From: Siphonodentalium dalli
Taxonomy: Eukaryota; Mollusca; Scaphopoda; Gadilida; Siphonodentaliidae
DNA length: 64,000 nucleotides
Direction of reading: 5' to 3'
Assembly (NCBI GenBank): GCA_032622095.1
Contig: CP136063.1
Span: 204,897,934-204,961,933, forward strand
Part shown: piece after piece, positions 11,621 to 24,199 of the stretch
Layout of the letters: every line of letters begins with the position of its first letter
How positions within the stretch are numbered: the first letter of the stretch is position 1
Made by a program: the position numbers and the translations under genes
Notes under the pieces: generated by a model
Seen by the model: only the letters and a program-made list of their open reading frames with translations
Database searches by the model: none
What the model was told of the DNA's origin: nothing

Positions 11621-11909
11621 TGTAATTCTATTTCGTATACCTCCAGTTCCAAAATATGGACAGGGAGAGAATAAACTATTGATTGATTAATTTTGTGTAG
11701 CACATGTCTTGGGTTACTACGCAGAGTGTTTTGATTGACAACCATCATCAGCCACGACTGTAAGCCACCCGATCACTGTTCGTTGAACAACTTGAGCGTG
11801 GTATACGATGTGAATCCATATTTTTCCCACAGAAACAAAATCAGCTGAGTCTGTGAAATCGCGAGAACCAATGAAACTGAATAAATATCTGTCGGCAACC
11901 TTTCTGGCC

Positions 11910-12634
11910 GGATTCGTCATCTCCAGTTTAAACCGCCCTGTTTAAACCCGGTTTAAATCTACATTGAGAGTCCCGCAAAACCTCGTGTCCAAGGGGGCGT
12001 TTGTGATCGCTCAGTGACTATATAGCTGATTCGGTGAGATCAGCAAACAATAAAACAACCCAGTAACCAGGAGGACCACAAGTAGGCCGGTAGAGTGATT
12101 AGTATCACGCTCTCAATTAACGCAAACAAGCGCCCACACGCTCGTGTGAGAATGAATCAGTTGTGACATAATAATACCAAGCCGCCACTCACACCTTTTA
12201 GACGCACCTTCAATCAATGTTATGTACAGCCCCGCCCATGAAAACCGCGGTCCAGAAACAAAAATCGTCATCTCATGTCTAGCCTCCCAATAAACCTGGT
12301 TTAGCTGGGTCGAATTATATGGTTTACACTTTACAGGCATGAGAGTTTCTCGCATGTACATTTCCTATCGAACTGTGTCGTTGTATTATCGATGTTAGCT
12401 GCCCATAGAACACGGTGCCTGCATCAGGTAGTATAATTAATTAGCCTGAGGATAGAGAAACACTACTGCTAAACCATGGGTCTGGCTGTACCAGGTTTAA
12501 ACCAGAGATAAGTAACGCGTCATTCAGACCTGTATATGCGGTCTTGGATTTGAACCACTGAATTAGCTGTCGAACGGCGGTTTAAACCTAAAGGTTTACG
12601 TTTAAACCAGGTTTAAGCCCGAGATGACGAATCC
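11910..12634. mobile_element. Terminal-inverted-repeat element with GTTTAAAC-rich ends
   Basis: Ends are GGATTCGTCATCTC and its exact complement GAGATGACGAATCC. Inside each end lie several GTTTAAAC and GGTTTAAAC motifs (11931-11957; 12580-12617). No clear target duplication or coding sequence was seen, so the superfamily is unassigned. Confidence 0.7.
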
Positions 12635-12639
12635 TACCT

Positions 12640-13630
12640 TTGTGCAATTGTAAGTTTTAACAAATCCTCAAAGGTCGAACCGTCGAATTTTATCAAAAGA
12701 ATTGAGAAATAAAGTACCGAGCTTTTAAAACTTTTCCAAAGTCTATGCAGAAAAAAGATTTTATGACAAATTTTTAAATGGACTGCAGTAATGCAAAAGT
12801 TTATCTAGGACTCCATAAAAAATAGGCCCGAAACGGACTTCTTCGATCCCCAACAAAGTATAGGTGGATAATGATACATCGATTTCCAAGTATCCCGAAA
12901 CTGCACTTGATGTGTGGAGGAAGATTTTGAGAAATTACATAATCCTGATTATACATTAAATAATTGTGATGACAGTTTCAAGAGGGGAATTTCAAAGGAA
13001 ATTATGTTTATTGAAGATAAATTTCTAGATCCCTTATACGAAACTAATCCTAGAGTAAATGGGATCTATTGGAATCGATGAGTTGACAGTCTAGTTTTCG
13101 GAAATACTACAAATGTGAAGTCATTTGGCCCAGCCGACATTCCATATGAATGTCAAAGATGATATAATCTTAAATATGCATTGCTTGTTTTATTTAACTG
13201 TATATTTGATACAAGAATGAGGGGCATCTCTACCCAGCGTTTGCGATATGGGTTCAATTCCCTGTGGAGTCATCGCTGACACAGAACGGATCTATCATTT
13301 TATAGGAACAGCACAATGCACTTCCTTCGTATTTGTATCTGTAGCCGGCGTATATATATCATAGTTATGGAGGCACGATCTCAGTATGAAAGTTCAATTC
13401 TTCTAATGTGCTTGTTTCGGTGAGAGTGACCATTGAACAAATTCTCATTTCTTACCGAAATGGACATGCGTCCATCAGAAAGGCACATCGAGATTCCACT
13501 GAAAATATGTCTCGATCTAACATTATATTGGAACATTTTTTATATTTTAATGCCGCGCGCAATTCTCAACGACACGGCCATTTCCGTTTCGCTCAGGGGG
13601 GGGGGGGCAAGTCTTTTTGACTGTTTACAA
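12640..13630. other. No gene seen
   Basis: AT-rich unique sequence with a weak tRNA box-B-like GGGTTCAATTCCC at 13250-13262 and a G run at 13597-13605. Confidence 0.6.
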
Positions 13631-13935
13631 TGAGTTTGGCTTAAAGCACCTTAGAATGTCAATATTAACAGAAATGAAAAATTTCATGATGATGAGACAA
13701 ACAGTATAGCCTGTCGCACATGCTAATGGATTTAATTTTGAAATCCAAGATGGCCGCTGGCAGCCATGTTTTTTTTTTGGCCGAATGACCCAAAATGACT
13801 CGTTCCTATTTACATGTCAATGTTAACATCCATGACAAATAGTATGCACATGTTTTTTTTTTTGGCCGAAAGACCCAAAATGACTCGTTCCTATTTACAT
13901 GTCAATGTTAACATCCATGACAAATAGTATGCACA
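13630..13935 (-). repeat. GAGCTA-element repeat units, inverted fragment
   Basis: In reverse orientation it carries AAATCCAAGATGGCCGCTGG, CAGCCATG, GACCCAAAATGACTCGTTCC and ATTTACATGTCAATG, the hallmarks of the 165-bp units at 5289-6538. An internal 70-bp segment is duplicated (13852-13925 repeats 13783-13840 and following). Confidence 0.75.
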
Positions 13936-15287
13936 GAAATTCATATACAGCTGTTTACGGTGAATCCCCGCCTTTAATCTCTGTTTTAGCCTTAAAAGGT
14001 GGTGGGGGTCCAAAAATGGTCGGGAAAAAACTGCCGAAAACGGAAACAAATTTGGACGCGGTGGTGGGTGGGTCACAACAAGGGTCGAAAGGAAAAAAAT
14101 CAGCATACGTGCCTGAATTTTTTCCGACCCCCCCCCCCCCCCCCCCCCCCTGCTTCGCTTGGAAATAACTTCTTTCATAAATATAAACCATATTCGCGCA
14201 ATGCTACTATACACGGTCCTGGTATATATGGCGATGACTTTGACGTTGAGCAGAATATATCCACTGCATGGCAGTACCAAATTTGATCAAGAATTAAATA
14301 GTAATAACTAGAGGATCTTCAGCTATTCCCCAATTTATAGCGAAATTTACAAAACGAGTTTAGTAAATTAGGTTTGGATCGAGCCTCTGTTTGTCGCATT
14401 TTCGTGTTCCTTGGTGCCAAAAGATAAGAGAGGCGAATTAGTAGTATTGTTTGAACGCGAATGTCCTGTGACTTCGTCAAACAGTGTGACAGCCAGTCAT
14501 ATCAGAATCATTATCTGAAATATATAGTGTAGTGCACTGGTCCGGTTTTGTGTTGACAAAAATATATACCCTCATTACGCCACAAGGTGGTGTTGCTAGT
14601 TTTGCAGATTTTGATATTCTGTGGTCCAGTGGGCGAATGTATCGTGGGAGATTTTTTTTTGTACCTTACTCAATCGTACCGATATAATCACGTAGATGCT
14701 GAATTTGCACAGTTAACGCCACAGGTGTATAATATGTTTTTGAAAATATGACTCAATCGTATCGATAGTCAGGACAGGCTGAAATTGTAAACTTAAAGTC
14801 ACCGGTGTAATAATATGTTCTTGAAAATATAAATAATCTGATAGCCTGAAAATAATGTACAACCCATTGGGATCCCCTGGTGTAGTGAAGTGAGTTATGG
14901 GTAATTTTAATTGGAGTGCGCATGTCTGTTCTGTTGGATCGAGACTTGGAGTAACCGCCATCTTTAATTTTCTAATTACCGAAAAGTCGAGAAGTAATGG
15001 CTCCCAGCCCCCCCCCCCCACACGGGCGGGAATCGATATCGATATGACAGCGGCTGACTAACTATCAAGGCCAGGTACAGTGAAAGGTCACGGGTTAAAT
15101 GCACCCAGGTTAAATGAACTCAAACTGTCATCAGCCATGCGCAGCGAACGGTCACAGGTTAAATGTACTCAAGGTTAAATTAACTCAAAGGTCATCGGCC
15201 GTATAATTAAATATTTTGAAGCCAAAATAGTACGGTGATCAAGTCAAAATTGTATCGTATACACAGTGTGTTTGTACCGATGAATGT
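13936..15287. other. No gene seen; homopolymer runs
   Basis: A C run of about 22 bases at 14129-14150 creates proline- or glycine-rich false reading frames on both strands. 15010-15020 is another C run. 15080-15190 has two GGTTAAATG(C/T)AC repeats. Confidence 0.6.
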
Positions 15288-15363
15288 ATCGCGATTCGAC
15301 TCGTTTTCGTGGTCATGTAGGCCCTATATAACCTATGATCACGAAAACGAGCAGAGTCGCGAT
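15288..15363. repeat. Hairpin of about 29 bp
   Basis: ATCGCGATTCGACTCGTTTT with CGTGGTCAT faces ATGATCACGAAAACGAGCAG with AGTCGCGAT, allowing two mismatches. No gene nearby. Confidence 0.8.
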
Positions 15364-15973
15364 ATCTGATAGAATTCGAGGAATCGTACATTCACTTTCA
15401 ATAGTATAGATTCACTGCAATCTGCCGCGGAATTCCCAAAATTAAGTCTACTTTCATTTTCAATAGGTTTTCCGAATTTCCACTTTCACTTTTCACTTTT
15501 ACCATGCAAAGCGACCTTAGTTGACACATATATATGGCACACTGGCTGAGTCCATGGCAAATAGTTTATGAAGCATTGCTTCTTTCATTTAATTAAAGCT
15601 CACCTCGTTAAAACGCATGTCAATCGTATTTGTTAACAAATTGCATTGGGTGCGACGTTTTGCAGTAGGTCTCTATTTGCGGGGGTCACTATGCGGAAGT
15701 CCCCGAATTCGTGGAGTTCCCCTAAAATGGGCGATATATGTATATTTTAATGAGGGAACGGATGCGTATATGTCAATTGATACGTATTTTAAACAAATAA
15801 CGAAACGATCATCATAATAGAGGTCTGTTCTATCAATTATATATGCCCCGAGTTCACTTGGTGCAAATCAAACGGCGATAAACATTATCGTGTGCCAGAA
15901 GGACTCCTTAAAGTTGTGAATAAGATGAATATTTATTAGATGTTATTTAACAAGTCAATCAAATAATATTATT

Positions 15974-16036
15974 AATTAGTTAGCGCCTATATTAGCGCTA
16001 ACTAATTATGAAATAAATACACCGTGTATTTATTTC
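15974..16036. repeat. Two adjacent hairpins
   Basis: AATTAGTTAGCGC and GCGCTAACTAATT form one stem, and GAAATAAATACAC C GTGTATTTATTTC forms a perfect 13-bp stem with a single central base (16010-16036). Confidence 0.8.
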
Positions 16037-17944
16037 TTTTGTAATACGACTGAAAGTTTATGGTCACAATTCGACTGAATAGTCAACGAAATACTGCGCT
16101 TTTTCGGTCTCAGGTGAGAAAACATTTCGTGGTGTAATTCGTATTGGGCGTACTAGATTTCTTTGCATGGAGTACTCTGGTAATGTCTTGTCTTGTTATG
16201 AAATTCCCCCGTTGACTTTTCGAGGCACCTCTTCTAGAAATAATCGTTGTGATTGGCTAAAAAACGATGTGTTTTCAGCGGCGCCCGTGCGTTTCATTTA
16301 AATTGTACAGGAAATACGATTTCGGTCATTTCTGTTTTGAACGTTGTTGGGACAACATGAATATGATCATCGACTATGGACCATTTTCCTTACACAAAGC
16401 GATCTAAATGATCTAGTTTACTAAACTAATCTTATTCCCCTTCTGTATACTGGTGAACAAACGCTTTCATTTTCAACTTGATTCCGAAATATCGAATATG
16501 ATCGAGATTCGAATCGACGAATGCACAGCCCGGCCCCATGGATTTATTTTGTCATTTAATATACTTATTAAGTAACTTTCTTTGGTCGTAACATATATCA
16601 ATATACCATAACATCATTTGGACCATATTCATTGGCAACCAAACTGGTTTCAAGCGACAAATCGCTAGAAAATTCGCAAGATTGTCAAGATGTAGCAAAA
16701 TTCAAAGTATCACGGGTGCGGGTGTACTCCGTTGATGCCCCGTTTGCGCGGAGTTCGAAAAGACGGGAAAAGTCGCGTGCGGCGATCTGAATAAACCGAT
16801 TTTTTTCGTGGTACAATTGGAAAAAGTAGAATTGTACCACAAAACTGGAACGAGATAGCCATGGTAACTCGGGCCACTGGCCAATCAGGACATGGCTTTT
16901 AAGCATAGTTAGGCAGGGTCGTATTACAATGAATAATATTTTATATTATAATTATATTATAATTTATATTTATGGCTAATAATATGATCTTGGTGGCGTT
17001 ACCATTTCTGACTATGGTTTTCTTGTTTTGACTGCAGGTGTTTATAGCGGAATGGTTAGTGATTTGGTTTTCTTTTGGGCAATGGCCAGGACTGTGATCT
17101 TGACATTATTAGGTCTGCCTGTCGTATATATATATATCATATTATTATTATTATTTTTATTCATTGTATATACTTGGATCTTCCCACGTCGAAAAATATG
17201 CAATTAAATGGGATTTTTTTCCCGTTTATCACTTTGTCATGACGTTGGAACCTAAAAGCCAAGTTGGCGCGCTGAGTTTCAACATTACTGCAGACTAACA
17301 CTCCGACGTAAATAGACCCAATTTAGGGCGTGAAACTTACAGCGACTTCTATAAGGCCTGCATTACAAGTAACTATGCGTTGTCTGTCCGCGCGGTCTCT
17401 GCGTAAAGATATAGTCCCAGACAAAAATAGACTCGTGTAACTTTAATGAAACACCTATTCAAACTATATTAAAAATTAGTCACAGACACCAATTCTTCTT
17501 CATTCCTAGTATGGAATGTAAACATACGACAAGCCGGAAGTCAAAAGTCGCGTTTGGGCAACAATACACTTGGGTACACCTGACGCTATTTCCTGCAGTT
17601 ATACAATTATTGTTACATATATATCGTTATTATAGAATAGGTTTATTGAGGCGATGAAGGGTCGGATCATCTAATAAATAATAATACATAACAATAACTT
17701 GTCCAGATTTAACAGATGAGTCTCCCCGTCAACAGACGTATTTTCCAATTGTATGACACGACCAGTCACGTGCTTGAATTAGTCCGGCATATATGGTGTA
17801 ACTGTCTATTTATGAGAGAGGTTAGGTCCATGTGTTGTCAATCGACCTGTTTGCTATACTCAACTTTACTTTCTGGTTACTACATTTTGTGTTCCGTTGC
17901 CTGGATCACCTAACGGTGTGTTCATGTTACATTGGCCCCCACGC
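16037..17944. other. No gene seen
   Basis: Apart from the 16803 hairpin and short AT microsatellites near 16940 and 17130, nothing recognisable. The short open frames lack family motifs. Confidence 0.55.
16803..16846. repeat. Inverted repeat TTTCGTGGTACAATT
   Basis: The arm TTCGTGGTACAATT faces AATTGTACCACAAAA across an 11-base loop. Probably a decayed hairpin element. Confidence 0.65.
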
Positions 17945-18345
17945 ATCCAGTTTAAATGAATTGGCGGGAGTTATTGTTCATCAATATTCTTCAAACTATC
18001 GCCAAAATAATAAAATAAAGAACATGCTCGTATTTCGTCAATAATCACCACCGGAGAAGATGTGTGCATGTGGTGTTTACGTGGAGGTTAGATTGGACCA
18101 CCCCCTGGTTTAAATTACGAAATAACGGACGTTTTTGTTGATCAATGTTCTTCAGACTATATCGCTTGACAAAGAAGGCACCCGTTATATCGTACATAAT
18201 CAAAGTCCGAAGACGTTGTTGGTGGGGTGGAGCTGCATGTGCTTGTTGGGTTGGACACACCCACAAGTTTAAAGGACAACATAACGGGCATTTTCATTTA
18301 ATTTTTGCACTTCAAACTATCAATGAACAAAGAAGGCAAACTATC
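17945..18345 (+). repeat. Three diverged tandem copies of about 158 bp
   Basis: Recurring order: GTTTAAAT/GTTTAAAG, then AACGGACG/AACGGGCA, TTCTTCAAACTAT/TTCTTCAGACTAT, and ACAAAGAAGGC (18170, 18330). Copies begin near 17949, 18108 and 18265. Apparent reading frames are not conserved between copies. Confidence 0.55.
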
Positions 18346-18619
18346 TCCAACTAAAGAATGGTAACACGGGGTCAGTGCTACGTTGCTTGCTTTTTAACAT
18401 ATTGGCTTATAAGATGCGGATAATGTGGTAAAGATGCCTTCATGTGCGTTCCGAAATTTATTACGCGAGTGTTAATGTACTGCATGCGTTCGGCGTACAT
18501 CAAAATCAGAACGTTTCATGCAATATCTATGGCATCTTTTCAGCACATTATTGGCTGCCGCTCGCCAACCGTTAATTGAGGCCATGCATGTCGATTGAGA
18601 GCGTCGTTCAAAGGTGCAC

Positions 18620-18735
18620 GTATGCTGCAGAAAGCAGATCCCGCATAGTAAATAATTTAGTGGGCGGCGTTCAGTGGGGCATGCTGTAGCAAGCTGACCC
18701 CGTTATAAAGTACATCATTAGTGGGCGGCGGATAC
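18620..18735 (+). repeat. Two-copy tandem repeat ending AGTGGGCGGCG
   Basis: GCTGCAGAAAGCAGATCCCG and GCTGTAGCAAGCTGACCCCG are followed at similar distance by TTTAGTGGGCGGCG and ATTAGTGGGCGGCG. Period about 66 bp. Nothing else is recognisable here. Confidence 0.55.
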
Positions 18736-20049
18736 ATACCATACTTCAGTCGACCTGTTGCCGTGTTGGTGTAAACGCCGAAGAAAAATGGCACTTCAGT
18801 ATACTCGGGTATGTCAGGGTGCTATTCCTAACACGCATGTGAGCGAGAACCTGCGTGCTTGCGCGTGTGGTTCCAAAGTAAACGTGTGTGTGGTTCGAGA
18901 ATGAGAATAAACGTATTCATTCATAGAATAATTTATGTATTTTGGTTTCAGCGTAACATTCAGGATTTCAGGATTTCAGGAATCCCTCGTGATATGCTTC
19001 TGTTTTGTCGTGTGCATGGAATTTCTCAGCAGGCATACGTTCTGGGCCGCGTTAACTCGGCCGAGAAGTTGTTTTTTAACATTTGTTTAAAGGGAGATAC
19101 CTATGTGAGTTTGATGAATTCTTTGCAAAAGTTGAACATCTCTTCTTTCCAAATTCACATTGATGTCCTCGTGTTTTAACAAAAATGTATTCAATGTAAT
19201 AGTATGGTTACACACCCCATGACATGCACTTGTGTAAATATCTGAATTATGATGTTTAATAATGTTTGTTCATAAGCTCTTGGTGTAACGGATGATACTG
19301 AAGGATATTATATATCTATATATTCGATACGAAGCGTCAACGCAGTGGACCATCGAACAATAACGAAATCAGGCAGCAGATAATTCCCAGGAGAGAGAAT
19401 TGAAAAAAAATCAATTTATTTTTAGACATTGTTTTCAGCTTGGAGATTCGAGTTTTTTCCCAAATGACAGCATCTTAATCATCCGTTTCAATCAGTTTAA
19501 GGTGAGTGCATATTTGAACAGTGACAGGTGTATCCACGCGACCGTCAGTTCAAATCGGTTGACAGCTCAATCATCGCTGCCTGACGATCTTTTCTCCAAA
19601 AATATTATATATATGACATTATACGCATATTTCTAGGGTACGTATCGGAACATTGCCGTGATGGGAATTGCACTATAATATGGCTCGTTGTGTGATTTTA
19701 AGCTCTTTAGGTGGTTTTGGTTTAAGCATAGTTTATTTATCCACCAAATATATAATATACATAATATAAATTGAACGAGGGAATACACAAGGAATTAATA
19801 TAATGTATATGGTAATATGTGGTATATATGGTAGAAAGGGAGAACGACAGTAAGCGCATACATGGCTTTTCAGGTGTCGTTCTCCCCATGTATCATCTAG
19901 GGCCCCTGTATAATATAATATATAAATCATCATGGAATTTGACGTTAGTGTCGGGACCGGACAGTAGATAGATAATTCGGATATTACATTGGTCCTGTGA
20001 TTTTTTGGGTATAAAGAATAAGAGGAGAATTTAAGATAAGAAGACAAAG
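18736..20049. other. No gene seen
   Basis: Unique-looking sequence. An open frame at 18859-19179 has no recognisable motif and no splice context that I could support. Confidence 0.5.
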
Positions 20050-21167
20050 ATGGAGGGGAGTGGTGTGGGGAGTGGAATGGAACGGATTTTTCATTTTATT
20101 ACATGTTAGGTATGATGCTTAAGATGCTGATGACCGATTTATAATTAAGCCACTAAAATCGTTGTGTGTGGATATTAAATTTTTGGAATTCTTCAAAAAT
20201 AGTTAGATTCGTTTGTAGACTCATTGTATCGTCACCATTGAGGAAAGTATAAACTGGGGGAACTATTGCGTCTGGGATCTTTCCCAGAAGAATTTGCCTA
20301 TGTGAACGGTAACGCCGACATTGGAATATGTTGTGGTAGCTATCTTCTATTTGGCCACAAACACAGCGATCAGTGACAGAGATATAATTTTGGTATTTGT
20401 GCGCGTTTAGGTCACTACAATAGTTTCTAAGACGTGTGTGGATTACTTGTGCTTTTGCTTGTGTAACAATATTTGAAGCTTGAATTCTTCTTTTTATGAC
20501 TAGTGTTTATTGTTGTTCTAAATTCGTCGTAATTCACTATGTCGCGTGTGCTCATCGGCAGTGAATTCCAGAGGGCTGCTGTATTTAATATGAATAACCG
20601 GTCGTGTGAATTGTGTTAAATTGGGGTAGCCGAACGTGTTTTGAGTTGCGGGTATTAATTTTCGATACCTCGGATACAAGTGGGGGCACTAAGTTTTGTA
20701 GGTACTCCGGGGCCGAATTATAGATCATTTTGTGATATAAATAAAGTTTCGAATTTTCACGTCTCTTTTTAGAATCTCCCAACCTGCTTCAATTATAAAG
20801 TTATTATTACTCGTGGATCTGGTACACCCTGTTACAATACGCACAGCTTCTAGTTGTATATCTTCCAACTTGTCATATTCTGCTATTGTGCAATTGTCCC
20901 AGATAACGTTTGCGTATTCTATGATTGGTCTTACAAGAGTGAAATAACATTTTTCTAGGGTTTCTCTATTAAGAACGTATTTTTGTTTTTGTAACATAGA
21001 TATTCGATACCATGCAAGTTTAGATATAGACGCAATATGGGCCTCCCATGAGCAATTGTTTTCAAAAACGACACCAAGGTGTTTGTGGTTTGATACTGTG
21101 TATTTTGTTTACGTGATATGCACATAGCTTCTGATTTACTGGCATTGAATTTTACTAGGCATCTCTT

Positions 21168-21782
21168 CTACCATGCTTCCAGTGTGTTTATGTCGTTTTG
21201 CAATATTTTGGCACTTTGTATCGGGTCTTTAATAGGCAGAAATATGGACGTATCGTCAGGAAATAGTCTAATGTCACTTTTAATTCCTTTAACAATGTCG
21301 TTAATGTAGGTTAAAAATAAAATCGACCCAAGGACGGATCCTTGGGGCACACCAGCTTTAACCCCTCCCCAAGAAGAAGATTCTGAGCCTAAAACTACTC
21401 TTTGCTTGGGGTTTGTTAGATATGATTAAATCCATCTGAGAAGATTACCTGTGCTACCCATTATTTTTAATTTATAAACTAAACCACGGTGCCACACTTT
21501 GTCGAATGCTTTGCTTATATCGAAGAATAAGACTCTGACATCCTGGCCTTCGTCCAAACTTTTACTAATTTCGTGATAAATTTCGCATAATTGGTGTGAT
21601 ATTGACTGCCCGGGGAGGATTCCGGTTTGGTGTTTGCACAGTAAACTATTTTTGGTAAGAAATGTGAGTAGATGTTTGGCTATGTATTTCTCGTATACTT
21701 TACCAATATAACTTAATAGGGATATGGGTCTGTAGTTTCCTGGGTCTGGCTCCTTTTTTTTAAATTGGAACAACGTTTGCAC
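21168..21782 (-). pseudogene. Reverse transcriptase core of the LINE
   Basis: Fingers and palm motifs are readable in one frame apart from a single stop: KKKEPDPGNYRPISLLSYIG, then FFDISKAFDKVWHRGL, then after the stop SYLTNPKQRVVLGSESSSWG and VPQGSVLGSILFLTYINDI, then LFPDDTSIF. Alanine-to-proline change at the catalytic xADD box would be expected to disable polymerisation. Part of the larger element above. Confidence 0.9.
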
Positions 21783-22955
21783 GTTTCAATTCATCGGGGG
21801 AAGAAAGAGTTTTCCATGAATGTTTTAAACATTATTTTCAATGGATGATGCAAGCTAGGACATTTTTTTAGTATGCGCGGACTTATCTCATCGTAACCGG
21901 AAGATTTATCAGTAACAAGATTTTTCAAGGTTTCTATTATATCCGATTCAGAGATTAATACTTCATCTAGTTCTGGGATAGATTGCAATGAGATGTATTC
22001 TGGTATTGTGGCATTTGAGTCATCTATATATAGATGAAACACTACAGAAATAGTCATTAAAAGCTTCGGCTTTGTCATAGTTGGATGTATGTGTGCTGTT
22101 ATTCCACGACATAGCTCTATTGCTGTTTTTCTGAGAGTTTATTAAAGGTTTTCCACCAGGCAGATGAGGGTGTTTCTGGGTTATTCAGGATGTCTTGCAT
22201 GTGCACTATGTGGTCAGATTTTGATTTTCTTATAAGGGAGATTACTTCGTTTCTTTTTTTCCTATAGTTTTTCCATGCGTTGATGGTATTACGAACTTTA
22301 GCTTTTTCATACAAGCGCTTTCGTTGTTTGATATGTTGTTTTATTCCAGAATTTAGCCATGCTGGTTCATCTTTCCTACAACGCACAATTTTACTTGGGA
22401 CAAAAATATTGATCTGATCTTGTAAGAAAGTTGTTAGTACGTTGGTCATTCACTGATGGGGGGGTATTTGAAAAGGTTTGTTTCCAGTCTTTTTCTAAGA
22501 TTGACTTATCTAGATCTGTGAAATTTGCTTCATCGTAGTTAAATACACGCATAGTAAACGGTTTCTGTTGAGATTTCTTTTCCGAAATTAGGATATCTAC
22601 AAAGATAGGAATATGATAGCGAACATAATTTCTATGGAAGGGTTCAAGGGTTCCACTTTCAAAGACAGAGCAGTTTTTATTTACCAGGACAACATCGATA
22701 AGTGTTTCCGAATATTCAGTAAAATTGGTAGATTCAGTTATTAACTGTTTTAATGTTAGTTGATTACATACTGTTGAGATTCTGTTATTTGATAGGCATT
22801 ATTGGTTTTCATTAAGGTCTCCTATGACTATCAGGTTATGGGGGAGGATAGGTCACGTGCCGAATCTAACATAGTTGTAATTTCAGTCCAACAGTTGCAA
22901 TTTGGGGGTCTATATATCGCACCGATTAGGCTTCTGGTATTTCCATGGCATAGTT

Positions 22956-23400
22956 CTATCCAAAGCTTTCTATTCCCGGGTGTTCGAGATCGATTCGCCG
23001 TCTATATGCTATGTTATTCCTTATGTAGACTATTACCCCACCGTATGAATCAGCCCTGTCCCTTCGCTCCGGTTCGCCAAACCCTTGAACTAGTAATCGT
23101 TCGTTGGGGATGTTTACACCTAACCATGTCTCTGTGAAACAGCAGATATCAAAGTTAGGCATTTCAGTACTAATAATATCTGTCTTGGGAGTCAGACTTT
23201 GAACATTTAAATGCATAATTTTTACGTTTTTATTCGTATCAGGGCCCGGATTAGGGTGGATGTCACCTCCGAGGATGATTAAATTGTATATCCAATTGGA
23301 GGTATTTTGTAAGTTTTTCGAAGTAGAAAGTCGAGTCATTTGGTTTTTAACCATCCACATAAGATCGTTTTTTTTTTATCACATATTGATTGGTGTTCGA
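22956..23400 (-). pseudogene. LINE 5' coding end with 2A-like motif and endonuclease start
   Basis: The readable protein starts in frame MWMVKNQMTRLSTSK... An alternative upstream start (MKGGTLETIVLYLIVFLLLE) lies in another frame, separated by a run of ten T on the + strand at 23368-23377 that could be a slippage error. The segment NWIYNLIILGGDIHPNPGP precedes the endonuclease. It differs from the 2A consensus D(V/I)ExNPGP by histidine in place of glutamate. Confidence 0.8.
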
Positions 23401-24199
23401 GCAATAGGAAGACTATTAAGTACAGAACAATAGTTTCAAGTGTGCCTCCTTTCATGTAGTATTTGAAGCACGATATTTAAAGCTTTGAAGAAGAATAATT
23501 ACAACGAGATTGTTTGTGTACTCGGTTTGCGCGGTCATGGAACATGGTTTTGGACTTTCGTTAATTGCATGTTTGGGACATTCATTGAATTATTTCGATA
23601 CTATAATTTGGTGGGTTTTGTCACTCATCTGATGGAATGTATGACTATTGGCTATAAATTAAATTCAATATGAGAAGATTTAGTTAGAAATCAATGAGAA
23701 TATTAAACAAATTTACTTTCAACCGCCATTTTGGGACAATGAATGGACAAATTCTCGGTATATAGCTCACTATTATCGAATTATGATTTGATATCATTTG
23801 CGGTGGTGCAACTAGACATTTACGCCAACAAATGTCATCTAAATGGAAGAAATTGTGTGGACTTTAGCGAAAAGTACTCAATTTTACTACTTTCGTCAGA
23901 TTTCGGTCGCCATTTTGTCCATATTTTAGAAAGTGATGCCATCTTTTCTGCTAAAATGGGCACTAGTGGTTTAATTTATGACAACATATTGGTATTCAGT
24001 ACACTGGAGTGTTCGATTCAGGATATTCTGGGCATTAAAATAATATTTGATTTGTCTTCGAAATTTATTACATCTTTTTCGAATTTGAGGGGCACGGAGG
24101 GCCAAATCCTCGTGACATGGCTCACAATTATTAGATATTTATTTAACATGGCATATTATCGAATTATGATTCGACATCGTTTACGGTGCAACTGGATAT

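Larger units (their letters stand above)
20050..23460 (-). pseudogene. Degenerate CR1/Jockey-like non-LTR retrotransposon (LINE)
   Basis: Reading on the - strand, the remains are in normal LINE order. A hydrophobic leader precedes GGDIHPNPGP (23241-23270). An AP-endonuclease start (MHLNVQSL, FTETWL) and then GAIYRPPN and IGDLNEN after a frame change near 22965 follow. The reverse transcriptase shows GNYRPISLLS, FDISKAFDKVWHRG (motif A), PQGSVLG (motif B) and FPDDTSIF (21240-21266) where FADD or YADD is expected. A C-terminal CxC...HxxxxC knuckle (TDRCVCGQIEDSYHNIFQCR) ends with a stop at 20153-20155. At least three frame changes and a stop at about 21423-21425 make it non-functional. Such elements copy themselves through target-primed reverse transcription. 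CR1 versus Jockey or Nimb placement needs a tree. Confidence 0.9.

Noticed and set aside
13240-13275. tRNA box-B-like GGGTTCAATTCCC
   Set aside because: There is no box A at proper distance and no acceptor stem; too weak to call a tRNA or SINE.
13891-14286. Proline- or glycine-rich open frames on both strands
   Set aside because: They arise from a C homopolymer of about 22 bases and repeat units of the GAGCTA element.
18859-19179. 106-codon open frame
   Set aside because: Contains the duplicated word GGATTTCAGGATTTCAGG and no known domain. I could not support it as an exon.
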